Below, piece by piece: positions 63,386-64,000 of a stretch of DNA of 64,000 bases (position 1 is its first letter; every line of letters begins with the position of its first letter). The position numbers were made by a program, and so were the translations under genes. Below the pieces are notes generated by a model, which ran no database searches, was not told where the DNA came from, and saw nothing but the letters and a program-made list of their open reading frames with translations. Source of the DNA: Gari tellinella (lineage: Eukaryota; Mollusca; Bivalvia; Cardiida; Psammobiidae); the NCBI GenBank assembly GCA_922989275.2, contig OV277861.1, forward strand, positions 13,230,540-13,294,539, given 5' to 3'.

Positions 63386-63635
63386 TTAACACATTCAAGC
63401 CTAACAACTAATATACTTGTCATTTACAAACAGTGTACCTGTGAGGATTTCACTTGTCCTATGCAAATAGTGTAGACCCTGATCAGAGGGCTCCTTAAGG
63501 AGCCCTCTGATCAAGGTCAACACTGTTTGTCATTTTGAAATATACTGTTAAAATCAACCCTAAATAGTCAAACATGGACTAGACTTATTTTGAAATTGGA
63601 ATTGTCCATTAAAAGTTTCAGGGGTGAATGAGTTG
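63386..63635 (+). mobile_element. MITE family B
   Basis: TTAACACATTCAAGCCTAAC to GGGGTGAATGAGTT; perfect core GATCAGAGGGCTCCTTAAGG. Confidence 0.78.
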
Positions 63636-63701
63636 ATCATGAATGAATAGAAAAAAATTGATGAATAAATTAAAGGCGTAGAAAAGCGTATTTATAGGGT
63701 A

Positions 63702-63941
63702 CAGTGGAGAATCTGTTATTCTTTCCCGTTTAAACGCAAACGTACGCAAAGCGCTAAAACGTAGAAAAGAACAAGTTTTGGACAATTCTGATAATTCATG
63801 TTTATCTTGGTGGCAAACAGTTTGGAGCCTGATCAGACGCCGGGTTACCCGGCGTCTGATCTGGCTCCAAACTGTTTGCTATGGAAATAATAGTTTTAGC
63901 GTGAACGCGTTTATTGGGAAAGAATAACAGATTCTCCACTG
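63702..63941. mobile_element. MITE family D copy 3, TA-flanked
   Basis: CAGTGGAGAATCTGTTATTC and GAATAACAGATTCTCCACTG with TA outside; core GATCAGACGCCGGGTTACCC. It interrupts a family A right end (GCGTATTTATAGGGTA). Confidence 0.88.
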
Positions 63942-64000
63942 TAACAGGTAAATAGAAACATCATATTCATTTATGCTGTCGAATACATGTGGCAGCTTAA

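Overview
This window is animal nuclear DNA, most likely from a bivalve mollusc. Genes are split into short exons with GT/AG introns. The space between exons is filled with hundreds-of-bp palindromic DNA transposons, tRNA-derived SINEs, LINE fragments and tandem-repeat elements whose termini resemble bivalve 'pearl'-type repeats. The style and density of the TTAA-flanked palindromes make a dreissenid mussel my best guess; that is recognition, not proof.

Two complete protein-coding genes can be assembled from splice sites and reading-frame phase. (1) Minus strand, 20728 to 10250: a five-exon torsin-family AAA+ ATPase of 344 residues (signal peptide, Walker A GWTGTGKN, Walker B IFIFDE, C-terminal GCK). 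(2) Plus strand, 28535 to 61496: a DHHC palmitoyltransferase with N-terminal ankyrin repeats, about 535 residues. All exon junctions of both genes agree in phase.

The most notable observation is in the palmitoyltransferase. Two successive exons (53963-54128 and 55763-55934) each encode a TM3-loop-TM4 unit of similar pattern. Both have the same entry and exit phases and sound splice sites. Using one gives an open protein of 534 or 536 residues; using both, or neither, gives a premature stop. This is the signature of a frame-locked mutually exclusive exon pair, which would swap half of the membrane domain behind an unchanged DHHC centre. Inverted copies of a palindromic MITE lie on both sides of each alternative exon and could pair in the pre-mRNA.

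Layout: 0-2.2 kb is a LINE reverse transcriptase with one in-frame stop. 2.2-9.9 kb is a field of MITEs. 10.2-20.7 kb is the torsin gene, whose introns hold MITEs, two 145-bp tandem-repeat elements, a hAT element with a perfect 8-bp target duplication, and tRNA-like SINEs. 20.9-28.5 kb is intergenic, with SINEs, MITEs and three decayed LINE remnants. 28.5-61.5 kb is the palmitoyltransferase, whose last intron holds a nest of transposons about 5 kb long. 61.5-64 kb is more MITEs.

The MITEs themselves are informative. Several families with different termini (TTAA-flanked, TA-flanked, or with 6-bp duplications) carry the same central hairpin cores. Nested copies and empty sites fix their target-site duplications and relative ages. 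A 66-bp minisatellite of eight perfect units has grown out of the edge of one MITE. Family letters used below (A, B, C and so on) are labels made for this window only.
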